Source: Actinomycetota bacterium (lineage in GTDB: Bacteria > Actinomycetota > Actinomycetes > Nanopelagicales > Nanopelagicaceae). Taken from it: a DNA stretch of 61,194 bases. The stretch covers positions 1-61,194 of the forward strand of contig RGJX01000003.1 in the NCBI GenBank assembly GCA_010023045.1. Direction: 5' to 3'. Each line of letters begins with the position of its first letter. The first letter of the stretch is position 1. The notes beneath the pieces were generated by a model that was not told where the DNA came from, searched no databases, and saw only the letters and a list, made by a program, of their open reading frames with translations. Shown here one piece after another: positions 8,003 to 17,473 of this stretch. The translations under genes and the position numbers were made by a program.

Positions 8003-8665
8003 TTACTTGACTGCGGCTGCTAGTTGCCGAAGAGTTTCTACTATCCCGGCAGGATCAGGAGAGTTAAAGACGACCGATCCCGCTACAAAAGTGTCTGCAC
8101 CAGCTTGCTTTGCCTTTGAAATTGTCTCGAGATTGACTCCTCCATCTACTTGAAGCCAGGTATCGCCGAATCCCCCCTCATCAAGCCATCGCCTAGCGAC
8201 TTCAACCTTTGGCATCATCTCACTCATAAATTTCTGACCACCGAATCCCGGTTCAACGGTCATGACAAGGATCATATCCACGGCCGGAATTAGTTCCCTT
8301 ATCTCATCGATTGCGGTTCCTGGCTTGATTGCAATAGCTGATCGTTTGCCACGTCTACGAATCTCTGTAAGTAAACTCAATGGATCTGCACATGCTTCAA
8401 AATGAACTGTGATGCTAAATGCACTTGTATCTAAATATGGAAGAGCCTCTTTATCAGCGTTGGCGATCATTAGATGAACATCGACGGGAAGTTGGGAGCC
8501 CTCAATAATCTCGCGAGCGCGCTCAAAGCTAAACGTGAAATTAGGGACGAACTTGTTGTCCATTACATCAAGATGAAGCAAATCGCTTACCTGTGCTACT
8601 TTCGCGATCTCGCTTGGTAATTCATCGAAATTGGCGTTGAGAATGCTGGGACAAATCCGAATCAC
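8003..8665 (-). CDS. rpe: ribulose-phosphate 3-epimerase
   Basis: Interconverts ribulose 5-phosphate and xylulose 5-phosphate in the pentose phosphate pathway. The 220-residue TIM barrel shows ICPSILNANF at the start, LHLDVMDNKFVPN (metal and catalytic Asp, about 30-42), DVHLMI (about 62-67), MTVEPGFGGQKFM (about 134-146) and QVDGGVN (about 172-178). Start is GTG, 6 bases after a TATGGT hexamer. It lies between rsmB and hisE in the conserved actinobacterial order. Confidence 0.97.
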   Translation of the reverse strand: MIRICPSILNANFDELPSEIAKVAQVSDLLHLDVMDNKFVPNFTFSFERAREIIEGSQLPVDVHLMIANADKEALPYLDTSAFSITVHFEACADPLSLLTEIRRRGKRSAIAIKPGTAIDEIRELIPAVDMILVMTVEPGFGGQKFMSEMMPKVEVARRWLDEGGFGDTWLQVDGGVNLETISKAKQAGADTFVAGSVVFNSPDPAGIVETLRQLAAAVK

Positions 8666-8671
8666 CTACGA

Positions 8672-8677
8672 ACCATA
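8672..8677 (-). promoter_or_regulatory. -10 element (TATGGT) for rpe
   Basis: TATGGT on the minus strand ends 6 bases before the rpe GTG, in the short rsmB-rpe gap. Suggests an internal leaderless promoter for rpe-hisE-hisG. Confidence 0.45.
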
Positions 8678-8683
8678 CCCTTC

Positions 8684-9997
8684 CTAACTTTGACGCTCGA
8701 GTAATGACAGATACATGCAGTCCGTACCATCTCGAAATGTCCAAAGTTGCAAGTCGCCATCATTGTCACCTCGAGGACCGATTTTGAGGCGGTTAAAATT
8801 GGGATGTCTCTTCAGGAAATCATTTACCTGCATCTTCGTCTCTGCAATATGGGGGCTACATGTTGCATAGCCGATGATTCCTCCAACGTTGACTCGAGTA
8901 GCGGCACTATCTAGAAGCTCCTGTTGAAGTTCGACTAGCGCACGTAAATCACTTGGTTTTCGTCGCCATCGAACTTCCGGTCTCCGGCGTAACGCTCCTA
9001 AACCAGTACATGGGGCATCGACCAAAATTCGATCAAACAGACCAAGTTGAACTGGAATTTGCCTACCATCGAACGATTCCACCTTTGAGCGTTTCACAAC
9101 TTGCGCCAGTAAATTCGCCCGCACTTGCGTCGGCTCATTTACAACCAACTCGTCTTCCGGCAAGAGCGATTCCATGTAGGCCGCTTTCCCACCTGGGCCG
9201 GCACAGAGATCGAGCCATCGCAGAGGATGGTTTTCTGACTTCGTAGCCACAAATGTTTCCGCAACAATCTGAGAGCCGAGATCTTGAACTCCCGCCCGCC
9301 GTTCTCTTATAGCGGGGATATCCCCCGGGTTACCTTTAAATGAAAAGGCATTCAACGTGCCAGGAATCATCGAAGCGCCAGCTGCAAGTAATTCTTCATG
9401 AGTAGATCTATCTGGCCAACAAACGAGGGTCGGAAGGGCAATTTCATTATTTGCCTCTAGCTGTCTCTTAACGAGCGCTTCATCCTTTAGAGAATCCTTG
9501 AAAGCATTTATCACCCACTCTGGATGCGAATACTCCTCCGACATCGAAGCTGGGCTAACATCGAGATTCTCCGAAAGTCGTCTCATGACAGCATTTACAT
9601 AGCTAGCTGCGCTCTTGCCGCAAACAACTTTTGCTAGATCAACGATTTCATTTACTGCTGCATGAACCGGCGTCTTCAAGATCAGTAATTGATAAGCGCC
9701 CATCCGAAGCACCGTCAAAACTTTGAGTTCAACGCTTGTAAGCTCTCTATCGAGATACTTTCGAATAGCGCCATCGAGAAATCCCCTCATGCGCAGAGTT
9801 CCGTAGACCAGATTCGTTACCAGCGCTCTATCTCGGGCTTCCAGGCTGGAGGAAGATAGAGTTCTGGGAACAACAAGGTTGCTATAAAGCTCAGAGTTGT
9901 CAATCTCGTAAAGCAACTCCCAAGCAATCTGTCGAGCGCTCTTATCTCTAAGTGATTTGCTATTCAAATTTCTCGCCAACTTGCAAGCGGACACCAC
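8684..9997 (-). CDS. rsmB: 16S rRNA (cytosine-967 C5)-methyltransferase RsmB
   Basis: Methylates 16S rRNA at C967 using SAM. An N-terminal NusB-like RNA-binding domain (about 20-150) is followed by the SAM fold with DLCAGPGGKAAYM (about 266-278), the catalytic PCT-like APCTGLGALRRRPEVRWRR (about 331-349) and the second cysteine in YATCSPHIAETKMQV. Length 437 is normal. The listed GTG start overlaps fmt by 38 bases; TTG codons further in (for example near 9967) are alternatives, since conserved sequence only begins around residue 20. Confidence 0.93.
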   Translation of the reverse strand: MVSACKLARNLNSKSLRDKSARQIAWELLYEIDNSELYSNLVVPRTLSSSSLEARDRALVTNLVYGTLRMRGFLDGAIRKYLDRELTSVELKVLTVLRMGAYQLLILKTPVHAAVNEIVDLAKVVCGKSAASYVNAVMRRLSENLDVSPASMSEEYSHPEWVINAFKDSLKDEALVKRQLEANNEIALPTLVCWPDRSTHEELLAAGASMIPGTLNAFSFKGNPGDIPAIRERRAGVQDLGSQIVAETFVATKSENHPLRWLDLCAGPGGKAAYMESLLPEDELVVNEPTQVRANLLAQVVKRSKVESFDGRQIPVQLGLFDRILVDAPCTGLGALRRRPEVRWRRKPSDLRALVELQQELLDSAATRVNVGGIIGYATCSPHIAETKMQVNDFLKRHPNFNRLKIGPRGDNDGDLQLWTFRDGTDCMYLSLLERQS

Positions 9998-10862
9998 GCG
10001 CCCACTCTTCGCTAGTCATAATCCGCTTACCTGCTTCTTGTAGTGAACCAATAAGTAGTGCCCCGTCTTTAGCTGCTACTAGAAGAGGTGAAACATTTAT
10101 GACTTCTCCGATACTTCCATTCGCGCCTGGCCTTACTTGCGCAGCTAGAAATTTGACACGATTTCCCTTGAACATGGCCCATGCTCCCGGTTTTGGTGCG
10201 AAGGCTCGGATCTGTCTTTCGATCTGATCAACCTTACGATCAAATGAGATACGAAGTTCATCAGGCGAAATCTTCTTAGCGAGAGTGGGCTCACCGCGTT
10301 GAGCGATAGGTTGAGAATTCTTTGAAATCAGCTCGATGGCCTCCAAGACTGCTTCGCTACCAATTCTCGCCATCACTTCCAAGGCAGCTCCACTATTCAT
10401 GTCCGCAATAGGTAGTTCTCTGGTCGAATAAATCGCTCCCGTATCCATGCCTTCATCCAGAGCGAATACCGTAACTCCGGAAAAGTTCTCGCCAGCCAAA
10501 ATAGCCCGTTGAACGGGAGCGGCTCCGCGAAACTTAGGTAGAAGAGAAAAATGCAGATTTATCCAACCGTGTTTCGGGAGAACTAGCGACTCTTGTCTAA
10601 CTAGCATGCCGAATGAAATCGCGACTACTAAATCGGCCTTTACGCGCCGTAAGGTCTCCGCTAATTCCTCTTGATTCGCGACGGTAAAAATTTGGTGCAA
10701 ACCATCAAGCTCAGAGACTAGTTCTTGGGCTTTACTCTCCATTCCTCTTCCTGAGGGCTTCTCAGGTTTGGTAAGGATGCCCAATATTTGATGGCTACTC
10801 TTTTCTAACAGTTCAAGAGTGGGAAGAGCAAGCCTCGACGTTGAGGCTAAGAGAATCTTCAA
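9960..10862 (-). CDS. fmt: methionyl-tRNA formyltransferase
   Basis: Formylates initiator Met-tRNA. The 300-residue protein has the formyl-transferase core with INLHFSLLPKFRGAAPVQRAIL (about 101-122) and DEGMDTG (about 136-142), the conserved folate and Asp/His catalytic residues, and a C-terminal OB-like domain. It starts with TTG immediately after the def TAG, so translation is probably coupled to def. Formylation and its removal are thus encoded side by side. Confidence 0.95.
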   Translation of the reverse strand: MKILLASTSRLALPTLELLEKSSHQILGILTKPEKPSGRGMESKAQELVSELDGLHQIFTVANQEELAETLRRVKADLVVAISFGMLVRQESLVLPKHGWINLHFSLLPKFRGAAPVQRAILAGENFSGVTVFALDEGMDTGAIYSTRELPIADMNSGAALEVMARIGSEAVLEAIELISKNSQPIAQRGEPTLAKKISPDELRISFDRKVDQIERQIRAFAPKPGAWAMFKGNRVKFLAAQVRPGANGSIGEVINVSPLLVAAKDGALLIGSLQEAGKRIMTSEEWARGVRLQVGEKFE

Positions 10863-11423
10863 CTAAATACCTTTTCCAAAAGTATTATGCGGAGAAACGC
10901 GTATCTCCGGAGCAAAGCCTGCTTCTTGTGACGCCAAGAACCACTCTGAGTTTCGAATATCTTTCATCGCCTGCTTTCGCAGCTCCCCCGAAAGACGATC
11001 AATAAACACGATTCCATTTAAGTGATCAGTCTCGTGTTGCAGAGCCCGTGCGAGAAAGGCCGTTCCCTCGACCACGATTGGATCGCCGTACATATTGAAT
11101 CCTTTAGCGACTGCCCGCATAGATCTTGGAGTGTCATACCTAAGCTCTGGGAAAGAGAGACACCCCTCTTCGCCTTCTTGCATCTCATCGCTGAGATCGA
11201 GCGTGGGATTGACCAGGTGACCAATCTCCTCATCAACATCCCAAACAAAAACTCGAAGCGGAACCCCTATTTGGGGTGCGGCGAGCCCTGCGCCCGGCGC
11301 ATCAACCATCGTGTCAATCAGATCTTTTACCAAAACTCGCAGCTCTTTATCAAAATCGAGAACTGGAGAGGCCGGGGTTGTTAAAACTGGATCTCCGAAA
11401 AATCGAATGGGTTGGATCGACAC
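10863..11423 (-). CDS. def: peptide deformylase
   Basis: Removes the formyl group from new proteins. All three metal/active-site motifs are present: GAGLAAPQIG (about 44-53), EGCLSFPE (about 85-92) and HETDHLNG (about 129-136), which define an Fe/Zn-dependent deformylase. 186 residues. The 28-base gap to priA is AT-rich and contains TAGAAT and a GAGGTG run before the ATG, so def-fmt may have its own promoter and ribosome-binding site. Confidence 0.96.
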   Translation of the reverse strand: MSIQPIRFFGDPVLTTPASPVLDFDKELRVLVKDLIDTMVDAPGAGLAAPQIGVPLRVFVWDVDEEIGHLVNPTLDLSDEMQEGEEGCLSFPELRYDTPRSMRAVAKGFNMYGDPIVVEGTAFLARALQHETDHLNGIVFIDRLSGELRKQAMKDIRNSEWFLASQEAGFAPEIRVSPHNTFGKGI

Positions 11424-11451
11424 CTCTATATTCTACCTATAATGCTTTTCT

Positions 11452-13212
11452 CTATAGATCATGCGGGTCGATTTGAACCGAAATTAACGCCTTCCTACTT
11501 GCTGAGCGATACTTAACTAAGGCATATATAGCTTGGATTACCCGCTCTGATTCTTCGACCGGAATCCGCAGCACGTATTCATGAGAATGTATAGATTTCG
11601 AAACTTCAGCATTCTTAAACTGCAATCTAAATTGTTCTTGTATCGCACCTAAATCCTCGCCTTGGATTCGCACGATCCGGTGCCATGGTGGCAACTTAAC
11701 TCTTCTTCGTTCCAGTAAAAGCGCCTTAGCCACTCTCATTGGGTTATCTGTATTGAGTGCCTGGGTCACACGATTGCTATAACTGAGGTCAACAAATATC
11801 GATGCGTCATCACGAACAAATTGCAGGAGAGAGAACCAATTGTCCAATAATCGCTCTTCGGCGCGCATAGTTGGCCGGTTAAGCTGTAATTCTCCATCTA
11901 GCAAAATTAATGCAGAATATTTCTTGTTCCGCGGCTCCATGCCTGGAGTTGCGATGACTATCCCAGTATTAGGGGCTTCTTCGATGGCCTTATTCGCAGT
12001 CGACATATATATCGGAATAGCGGGAAAAGCTTTCCCAAGCTCCTCCTCAATCCGTTGAGCTCCCCTTGATAAAAGCAGTTTCTCTTTGTTACCACACTCG
12101 GTGCATTTCCACTCCGAAGTAGAAAAACCACATGCAGAGCAGGAAAAGTCAGTTTTATTAAGCATTTTTAACTGGAAACCACATTCACAAGTCGGTCGAC
12201 ACCGGCAATTTTTGCAAATGACCAGCGTTGAATAATCCTTCGTTGCGACCTGAACAAGTACCACTCCAGTTTTTAAACCTTCGCGAATGCTTTGATGGTA
12301 ACTATCTGGCTTTGAACGCACCCTTCTTCGTTGCAAAAAGCCTCTTCTCGAAGACTTAACAAGGTTGAGATATCCGAGATCGAGCAATCTATAAATCTCC
12401 ATAGAAGCAAATCCACTATAGAAATGCAGGTCGATATTCTCGAGCCTTGATCTGATGAGAGCAACATCTCTAACATTCCAAAACGGACTTCGATCACTCC
12501 AATAATGATCGGAATTTTCATTGAAAATCACAATGGATGACAGGTCGGGAATCTGCCAGAAAATTGCAGCTCGTGTCCCGATAGTAATTGCCGATGTTGG
12601 GAACGTTTTCGGTCTTTTCGAACGGGCGAAAGCTTTTACACACCTTTCCTGGAAGCGCTCACTTAGTTGTGTAAAAAGCTCCTCAGCCTCTCGCTCAGTA
12701 GGAAGAAGTATTAGCGTAGTTTCAGACTCTGTGGAAAGTTGTTCTACTAATCTCGTCTTTGTTAGTGATGAGACATGCTCAAAGGTCCGACTGACTTCGA
12801 GCTTTCCACCGTGATATTTCTTTGAATACTCTCTTTCATAGTTTTCAGGAATGTAACGAAGAATCTTTACAATAGATGATGCGTAGCGCGAAGCTACTTC
12901 CGTAGCTAGCTTCAGGGCACTCTGGGAATATGCGTACCGGTTAAGTACCCTGATTATTGGTTTGCTTGTTGAGGGTTGATTCTCGAGAATTTCAAGAACG
13001 ATTCCCTCGCGCTCTTCACTCTTGAAAGGTACTAAGACCCTTGAACCAATCTCCACCTCTGATTTGAGATCCTCCGGCAAGCCGTAGGTGAAGGGTTGAT
13101 CAAGATGGGTAATCTCATGATCTATAAGGACATTGGCACTTGCTTTGAACCGAGATGCTCGTACGACTGTTTTTGCCCGCTCCCGTTTTAGCTTGAGCGG
13201 TTTCTCCGCCAC
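11452..13212 (-). CDS. priA: primosomal protein N' (PriA-like, without helicase ATP-binding motif)
   Basis: A 586-residue PriA relative placed between metK and def as in other actinobacteria. It keeps the N-terminal 3'-DNA-binding domain (INTPFT-like THLDQPFTYGLPEDL, about 35-49) and a zinc-finger block rich in paired cysteines (CKNCRCRPTCECG, CSACG, CTECG, about 333-378). The expected GxGKT/S Walker A loop is missing: the region reads LTKTRLVEQLSTESETTLILLPTE. Actinobacterial PriA proteins are known to lack helicase motifs, so this is a lineage trait rather than damage; the protein probably acts in replication restart as a loader. GTG start. Confidence 0.85.
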   Translation of the reverse strand: MAEKPLKLKRERAKTVVRASRFKASANVLIDHEITHLDQPFTYGLPEDLKSEVEIGSRVLVPFKSEEREGIVLEILENQPSTSKPIIRVLNRYAYSQSALKLATEVASRYASSIVKILRYIPENYEREYSKKYHGGKLEVSRTFEHVSSLTKTRLVEQLSTESETTLILLPTEREAEELFTQLSERFQERCVKAFARSKRPKTFPTSAITIGTRAAIFWQIPDLSSIVIFNENSDHYWSDRSPFWNVRDVALIRSRLENIDLHFYSGFASMEIYRLLDLGYLNLVKSSRRGFLQRRRVRSKPDSYHQSIREGLKTGVVLVQVATKDYSTLVICKNCRCRPTCECGFQLKMLNKTDFSCSACGFSTSEWKCTECGNKEKLLLSRGAQRIEEELGKAFPAIPIYMSTANKAIEEAPNTGIVIATPGMEPRNKKYSALILLDGELQLNRPTMRAEERLLDNWFSLLQFVRDDASIFVDLSYSNRVTQALNTDNPMRVAKALLLERRRVKLPPWHRIVRIQGEDLGAIQEQFRLQFKNAEVSKSIHSHEYVLRIPVEESERVIQAIYALVKYRSASRKALISVQIDPHDL

Positions 13213-13217
13213 TTTCC

Positions 13218-14411
13218 CTAGCCTTTTACAGCATTAGCAAGTGCAGATGAGCGATCAGTTCTCTCCCAAGTGAACTCAGTAAGTTCGCGGCCAAAGTGAC
13301 CGTAAGCGCTAGTCTTTCTATAAATTGGACGCAACAAATCCAAATCCTTGATAATCGCCGCAGGCCGAAGATCAAAAACAGATAGGACTGCATCAGAGAT
13401 TTGCGATACTGGGACTAATTCTGTACCAAATGTCTCAACGAAGAGCCCAACCGGATGAGCTTTTCCGATGGCATAAGCAACTTGAACTTCGCAACGCTCA
13501 GCTAAGCCTGCAGCAACTACATTTTTGGCGACCCAACGCATTGCATAGGCTGCTGATCTATCTACTTTTGATGGATCCTTACCACTAAATGCGCCACCAC
13601 CATGACGGGACATTCCACCATAGGTATCTACAATGATTTTTCGTCCCGTTAGACCGGCATCTCCCATCGGACCACCGATGACAAATCTTCCGGTTGGATT
13701 GATCAGAGTTTTCATTGAATCAAATGGAATTGCAAATGTCGATAGGACTGGTTTGATAACCTGATCAATAATCTCAGGCGTCATTTTCTTCTCGATATCA
13801 ATATCAGGGGCATGCTGAGAGGAAACTACAACGGTATCAACAGCAAGTGCCTTGAAACCGTCGTATTCGATTGTTACCTGGGTTTTGCCATCCGGGCGAA
13901 GATAAGGCAAGGATCCGTTTTTGCGCACTTGGGTTAGTCGCTCCGCTAAACGGTGCGCCATAGCAATCGGAAGCGGCATTAGTTCCTTTGTGTCTTTCAC
14001 CGCGTAACCAAACATCAACCCTTGATCACCGGCGCCTTGCAGGTCAAATGGATCAACAGACTTTGTTACTCGCTCCTCTACTGCGTGATCAACGCCAGCT
14101 GCGATATCGCCACTTTGCGAGCCAAGAGAGACCGAGACTCCACAGCTATTGCCATCAAAGCCCTTCTCCGAGCTGTCATAACCAATCTCCAAAACCGTCT
14201 CTCGCACCAAAGACATAACGTCGGCATAGCCGTTTGTTGTGACTTCGCCGGCCACATGAACCTGGCCCGTTGTAATTAGAGTTTCACAGGCGACTCGGCT
14301 CTTGGGGTCCTGGGCAAGAAGCGAATCAAGAACTGAGTCGGAAATAGCATCTGCGATCTTGTCCGGATGGCCTTCGGTAACGCTCTCCGATGTAAATAGC
14401 CGCTTAGCCAT
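13218..14411 (-). CDS. metK: S-adenosylmethionine synthetase
   Basis: Makes SAM from methionine and ATP. The 397-residue protein shows [20 protein letters not shown] (about 9-28), [12 protein letters not shown] (about 126-137) and the P-loop-like [16 protein letters not shown] (about 272-287). The start codon overlaps the end of coaBC by 8 bases. No SAM riboswitch is possible in front because the gene is embedded in an operon. Confidence 0.98.
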   Translation of the reverse strand: MAKRLFTSESVTEGHPDKIADAISDSVLDSLLAQDPKSRVACETLITTGQVHVAGEVTTNGYADVMSLVRETVLEIGYDSSEKGFDGNSCGVSVSLGSQSGDIAAGVDHAVEERVTKSVDPFDLQGAGDQGLMFGYAVKDTKELMPLPIAMAHRLAERLTQVRKNGSLPYLRPDGKTQVTIEYDGFKALAVDTVVVSSQHAPDIDIEKKMTPEIIDQVIKPVLSTFAIPFDSMKTLINPTGRFVIGGPMGDAGLTGRKIIVDTYGGMSRHGGGAFSGKDPSKVDRSAAYAMRWVAKNVVAAGLAERCEVQVAYAIGKAHPVGLFVETFGTELVPVSQISDAVLSVFDLRPAAIIKDLDLLRPIYRKTSAYGHFGRELTEFTWERTDRSSALANAVKG

Positions 14412-15612
14412 TTATCACTCCTAACTCTTGAATAAGTTCAGACACAATGCGACGTCCTAATTCATGCTTATCTGCGGCCTTAAAGCTCCATTCACTTCCA
14501 CGCTTTGAGAGCAAAATTCCAGTCGTTTCCTTCTCTCCAAAAACCTTTCCATTAGAGACATCCGTAACGTAAAGAAAATCAACACCTTTACTATGCAACT
14601 TCTTGAGGCCTTTCTCCCGGATTCCATCACCAGTCTCAGCGGCAAAACCAACAAAAACTTGATTCTCTCTCTTATTCTTCGTCGACTCTGCCAAGATATC
14701 TGGATTCTTTACAAGTGAGAGCGCTCTAAAATCTTCCTTATTTACTTTCTCGCTTGATGCTATTTCCGGGCGAGCATCGGCCACCGCTGCAGCCATAACT
14801 AGCGCATCGGCGCTTTCCAACTCGGCAGATAGAGCATTTTGCATCTCCTGGGCAGTTTTAACATCGATACGCTTAATTCCACCTAAAACATACTCTTCGG
14901 TTATTCCACTTATGACAGTGACTTCAGCACCTTCGCGTAACGCTTCATAGGCGATTGCTAAGCCTTGTCGACCGCTTGATTTGTTTCCGATAAAGCGAAC
15001 TGGATCAATGGGCTCCATCGTGCCGCCCGTAGTTACAACTATCTTTTTACCCTTAAGGCCAGAGTTACTATCGCAAATCTCACGAACTTTGCCAATTATT
15101 CGAAGAGTTTCCGGGAAGCGACCGATACCAGAATCGGTGCCGGTAAGACGTCCTGTGTCCGGCTGCAAAATATAGAAGCCCCGAGCGATGAGCGTCTCAA
15201 GGTTTGCTTGTGTGGCTGGATTTAAATACATGCCCGGATGCATCGATGGAACTATTAATACTGGAGAACTAGCCGCTAGAACTGTTGTTGTTAATAGATC
15301 ATCGGCGCGACCAGAAGCAAGCCGAGAGATTAAGTCGGCAGTCGCGGGTGCAATCACAATCAAATCGGCAGCATCTGCGAGCGCCACATGTGATACTGAT
15401 TGAGTTCCTTCCCAAACTTCAGTCTTAACTTCTTTTCCCGAGAGCGCTTCCCATGTTGCTCTTCCAACGAAGTTCAGACTTGAATTTGTGGGAATAACGG
15501 TGACTTCAAAACCATCATCTTGTAGGCGTCGGAGGAGATCACAGGCTTTGTATGCAGCTATCCCCGCACCTACGCCTAATACAACCTGACGGCCGCGCGG
15601 GAAGGTAATCAT
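14404..15612 (-). CDS. coaBC: bifunctional phosphopantothenoylcysteine decarboxylase/phosphopantothenate-cysteine ligase
   Basis: Two consecutive steps of coenzyme A synthesis. The N-terminal flavoprotein decarboxylase (about 1-180) has [18 protein letters not shown], the active-site His in [22 protein letters not shown] and the [13 protein letters not shown] substrate loop. The C-terminal ligase (about 190-402) has [22 protein letters not shown] (about 193-214), AAAVAD and the KNPDIL (about 288-293) motif. It follows rpoZ with no gap and overlaps metK, typical of the gmk-rpoZ-coaBC-metK series. Confidence 0.97.
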   Translation of the reverse strand: MITFPRGRQVVLGVGAGIAAYKACDLLRRLQDDGFEVTVIPTNSSLNFVGRATWEALSGKEVKTEVWEGTQSVSHVALADAADLIVIAPATADLISRLASGRADDLLTTTVLAASSPVLIVPSMHPGMYLNPATQANLETLIARGFYILQPDTGRLTGTDSGIGRFPETLRIIGKVREICDSNSGLKGKKIVVTTGGTMEPIDPVRFIGNKSSGRQGLAIAYEALREGAEVTVISGITEEYVLGGIKRIDVKTAQEMQNALSAELESADALVMAAAVADARPEIASSEKVNKEDFRALSLVKNPDILAESTKNKRENQVFVGFAAETGDGIREKGLKKLHSKGVDFLYVTDVSNGKVFGEKETTGILLSKRGSEWSFKAADKHELGRRIVSELIQELGVING

Positions 15613-15876
15613 TTATTTATCCGACTGTGGCTCTAGATTCTCTATTGTCAGCAGATTGTCGTTGATTTCGCGGAGCGCGATTGAGAGTGGCTTCTCATGA
15701 ACATGTGTTTCAACTAGCGGACCCACGTATTCAAGTAACCCCTCGCCAAGTTGTGAATAGTAGGCATTAATCTGACGGGCACGCTTTGCGGCGTAAAGAA
15801 CGAGACTGTACTTCGAACCACTCTTATCTAGTAGATCATCTATTGGTGGATTGGTGATTCCATCGAGATTTGGCAC
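15613..15876 (-). CDS. rpoZ: RNA polymerase omega subunit
   Basis: Small 87-residue subunit that helps assemble beta prime. It contains the omega core [27 protein letters not shown] (about 11-37) and the C-terminal [11 protein letters not shown] (about 61-71) seen in actinobacterial omega. GTG start is preceded by AAGGAG, one of the clearer Shine-Dalgarno sites in the window. Lies between gmk and coaBC. Confidence 0.95.
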   Translation of the reverse strand: MPNLDGITNPPIDDLLDKSGSKYSLVLYAAKRARQINAYYSQLGEGLLEYVGPLVETHVHEKPLSIALREINDNLLTIENLEPQSDK

Positions 15877-15904
15877 TATCTCTCCTTGTTAGCTGTTATT
15901 GCGA

Positions 15905-16456
15905 TTAAGCCTGGCGGGTCGCTAAGGATACCAGCGCAGCTACCACCTCTTCGACTCGATGATTGACTACAACATGGTCAAATTCTGATGCAGCCGCCAT
16001 CTCCTCGCGGGCTAACTCGAGCCGGGCTTGTATCCGTTCCTCGGAGTCAGTCCTTCGCCCTCTTATCCGCTCCTCTAACTCCTCGAAAGAGGGAGGCTTG
16101 AGAAAGATTAACAAGGCCTCCGGACGTGCACTGCGGATCTGTCTTGCACCCTCAATCTCAATTTCAAGTAAAACATGCTTCCCAGATGAAAGGGCAACCT
16201 CTACTGGTGTTGTTGGAGTTCCATACTTATGACCTGCGAAGTTGGCCCATTCTAGAAACTCGCCATCCTTAATCATTCTTTCGAATTCCGATTCGGAGAC
16301 GAAGTGGTAAGCCTCGCCATCAATCTCTCCATTACGTGGCGCACGTGTTGTGGCCGAAACCGAGAAGAAAAATTCAGGATATTTCTTTAGTTCATTAACG
16401 ATTGTGCTCTTTCCGACGCCACCCGGCCCAGATAGAACTAGGAGTCGACCTTGCAT
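15905..16456 (-). CDS. gmk: guanylate kinase
   Basis: Phosphorylates GMP to GDP. The 183-residue protein has P-loop LSGPGGVGKSTIVNEL (about 8-23), the GMP-binding SVSATTRAPRNGEIDGEAYHFVS (about 33-55) and the lid RGRRTDSEERIQARL (about 132-146). ATG follows the mihF TAG directly, suggesting coupled translation. The mihF-gmk-rpoZ order is conserved across Actinomycetia. Confidence 0.97.
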   Translation of the reverse strand: MQGRLLVLSGPGGVGKSTIVNELKKYPEFFFSVSATTRAPRNGEIDGEAYHFVSESEFERMIKDGEFLEWANFAGHKYGTPTTPVEVALSSGKHVLLEIEIEGARQIRSARPEALLIFLKPPSFEELEERIRGRRTDSEERIQARLELAREEMAAASEFDHVVVNHRVEEVVAALVSLATRQA

Positions 16457-16771
16457 CTATCTTCCCTTCAACTCTCTCTGCAATTTCTCGCGTTGAGATA
16501 CTCCAAGGCCCTGAACCCGACGAGAGTGAGAAATTCCAGCACGATCAAGGATTGCGATCGCTCGAACGCTACCAAAGCCCGGGAGCGATTCAATCAACTC
16601 CTTCACGCGCATCTTTCGAATTGCGATATCGGTACTTTCCAAGGCATCACGCCAATCCCGTTTTCCCTCTCTTACCTCTTCTTTAAATCGAGCTCTTAGT
16701 TTGCGGTGCTCCGCTGCTTTGTATAGCGCAGCACGCCTCTCTTCGCGGGAAAGATTCGGCGGCTGGTGCAT
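16457..16771 (-). CDS. mihF: actinobacterial integration host factor (mIHF)
   Basis: Nucleoid-associated DNA-binding protein restricted to actinobacteria. The 104-residue sequence has the family start PPNLSREERRAALYKAAEHRKLRAR and the helix-two-turn-helix GFGSVRAIAILDRAGISHSRRVQGLGVSQREKL (about 65-97), with basic residues that contact the minor groove. Supports the taxonomic placement. A TAATTA or TAGGTT hexamer in the 18-base gap after pyrF could be a promoter. Confidence 0.93.
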   Translation of the reverse strand: MHQPPNLSREERRAALYKAAEHRKLRARFKEEVREGKRDWRDALESTDIAIRKMRVKELIESLPGFGSVRAIAILDRAGISHSRRVQGLGVSQREKLQRELKGR

Positions 16772-16789
16772 GAGGCTAATTAAACCTAC

Positions 16790-17473
16790 TTATTCAAGGG
16801 ATTCAAAAACAGTTTTAGCTACGCTCCGCGGATCTTTAGCTTGAGTAATAGGTCTACCGATCACAAGAAAGTCCGCTCCCGCAGCAATCGCATCTCTCGG
16901 AGTCATCGTGCGCTTCTGATCATCATCCAGAGCGCTCGGTCTAATACCTGGAGTAATCAATGATATTTCTCTTGGGAGTAAGGCTCTTAAAGCTTTAACT
17001 TCAAGGGGCGAGGCAACAATGGCTCTTGCACCGGAGGCAACCGCAAGTTCGGCCCAACGTAGAGCTAACTCTCCGACAGGTTTCTCTATCCCTAAGGAGC
17101 TGAGCGTGTTTTGGTCCAAAGAGGTAAGGACAGTCACCGCTGTTACTCGAGTACCCGGCAGCGCCAAGGCCGCAGCCTTGATCATCTCCGAGCCACCTTG
17201 GGCATGTACCGTTAAGTAATCAACTTTAAGTTTCTCAAGACTTGTACTTGCCTTGCCAACTGTATTGGGAATGTCATGAAGTTTTAAATCTAGAAAAATG
17301 GAGATCTCAGGAAACTTTTTCTTAAGAATTACGACCCCGTTGGGGCCATTGGCAGCGAAGAATTCCAGACCCAATTTGAAGACACCTATGAAATCTGCTG
17401 TTAACTCGATCAACTCTTCACATCTTTCAACTTCTTGAGAATCCAACGCAAGAATGATTGGCGAATTAGCCAT
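16790..17473 (-). CDS. pyrF: orotidine 5'-phosphate decarboxylase, type 1
   Basis: Last step of UMP synthesis. The 227-residue TIM barrel contains the catalytic motif FLDLKLHDIPNTV (about 59-71) with the Lys/Asp array, the start LALDSQEVERCEELIEL, and the phosphate-binding GADFLVIGRPITQAKDP (about 199-215). These are features of the short type 1 enzyme, whereas mycobacteria and Streptomyces generally carry the longer type 2 form. Start overlaps pyrD by 8 bases. Final pyrimidine gene in this operon. Confidence 0.95.
   Translation of the reverse strand: MANSPIILALDSQEVERCEELIELTADFIGVFKLGLEFFAANGPNGVVILKKKFPEISIFLDLKLHDIPNTVGKASTSLEKLKVDYLTVHAQGGSEMIKAAALALPGTRVTAVTVLTSLDQNTLSSLGIEKPVGELALRWAELAVASGARAIVASPLEVKALRALLPREISLITPGIRPSALDDDQKRTMTPRDAIAAGADFLVIGRPITQAKDPRSVAKTVFESLE

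Noticed and set aside
11452-13212. priA as a damaged helicase because Walker A is missing
   Set aside because: Loss of helicase motifs is a known feature of actinobacterial PriA; length, cysteine clusters and gene order are normal, with no frameshift.
14412-14450. SAM riboswitch before metK
   Set aside because: metK starts inside the end of coaBC, leaving no leader; no riboswitch core is seen.
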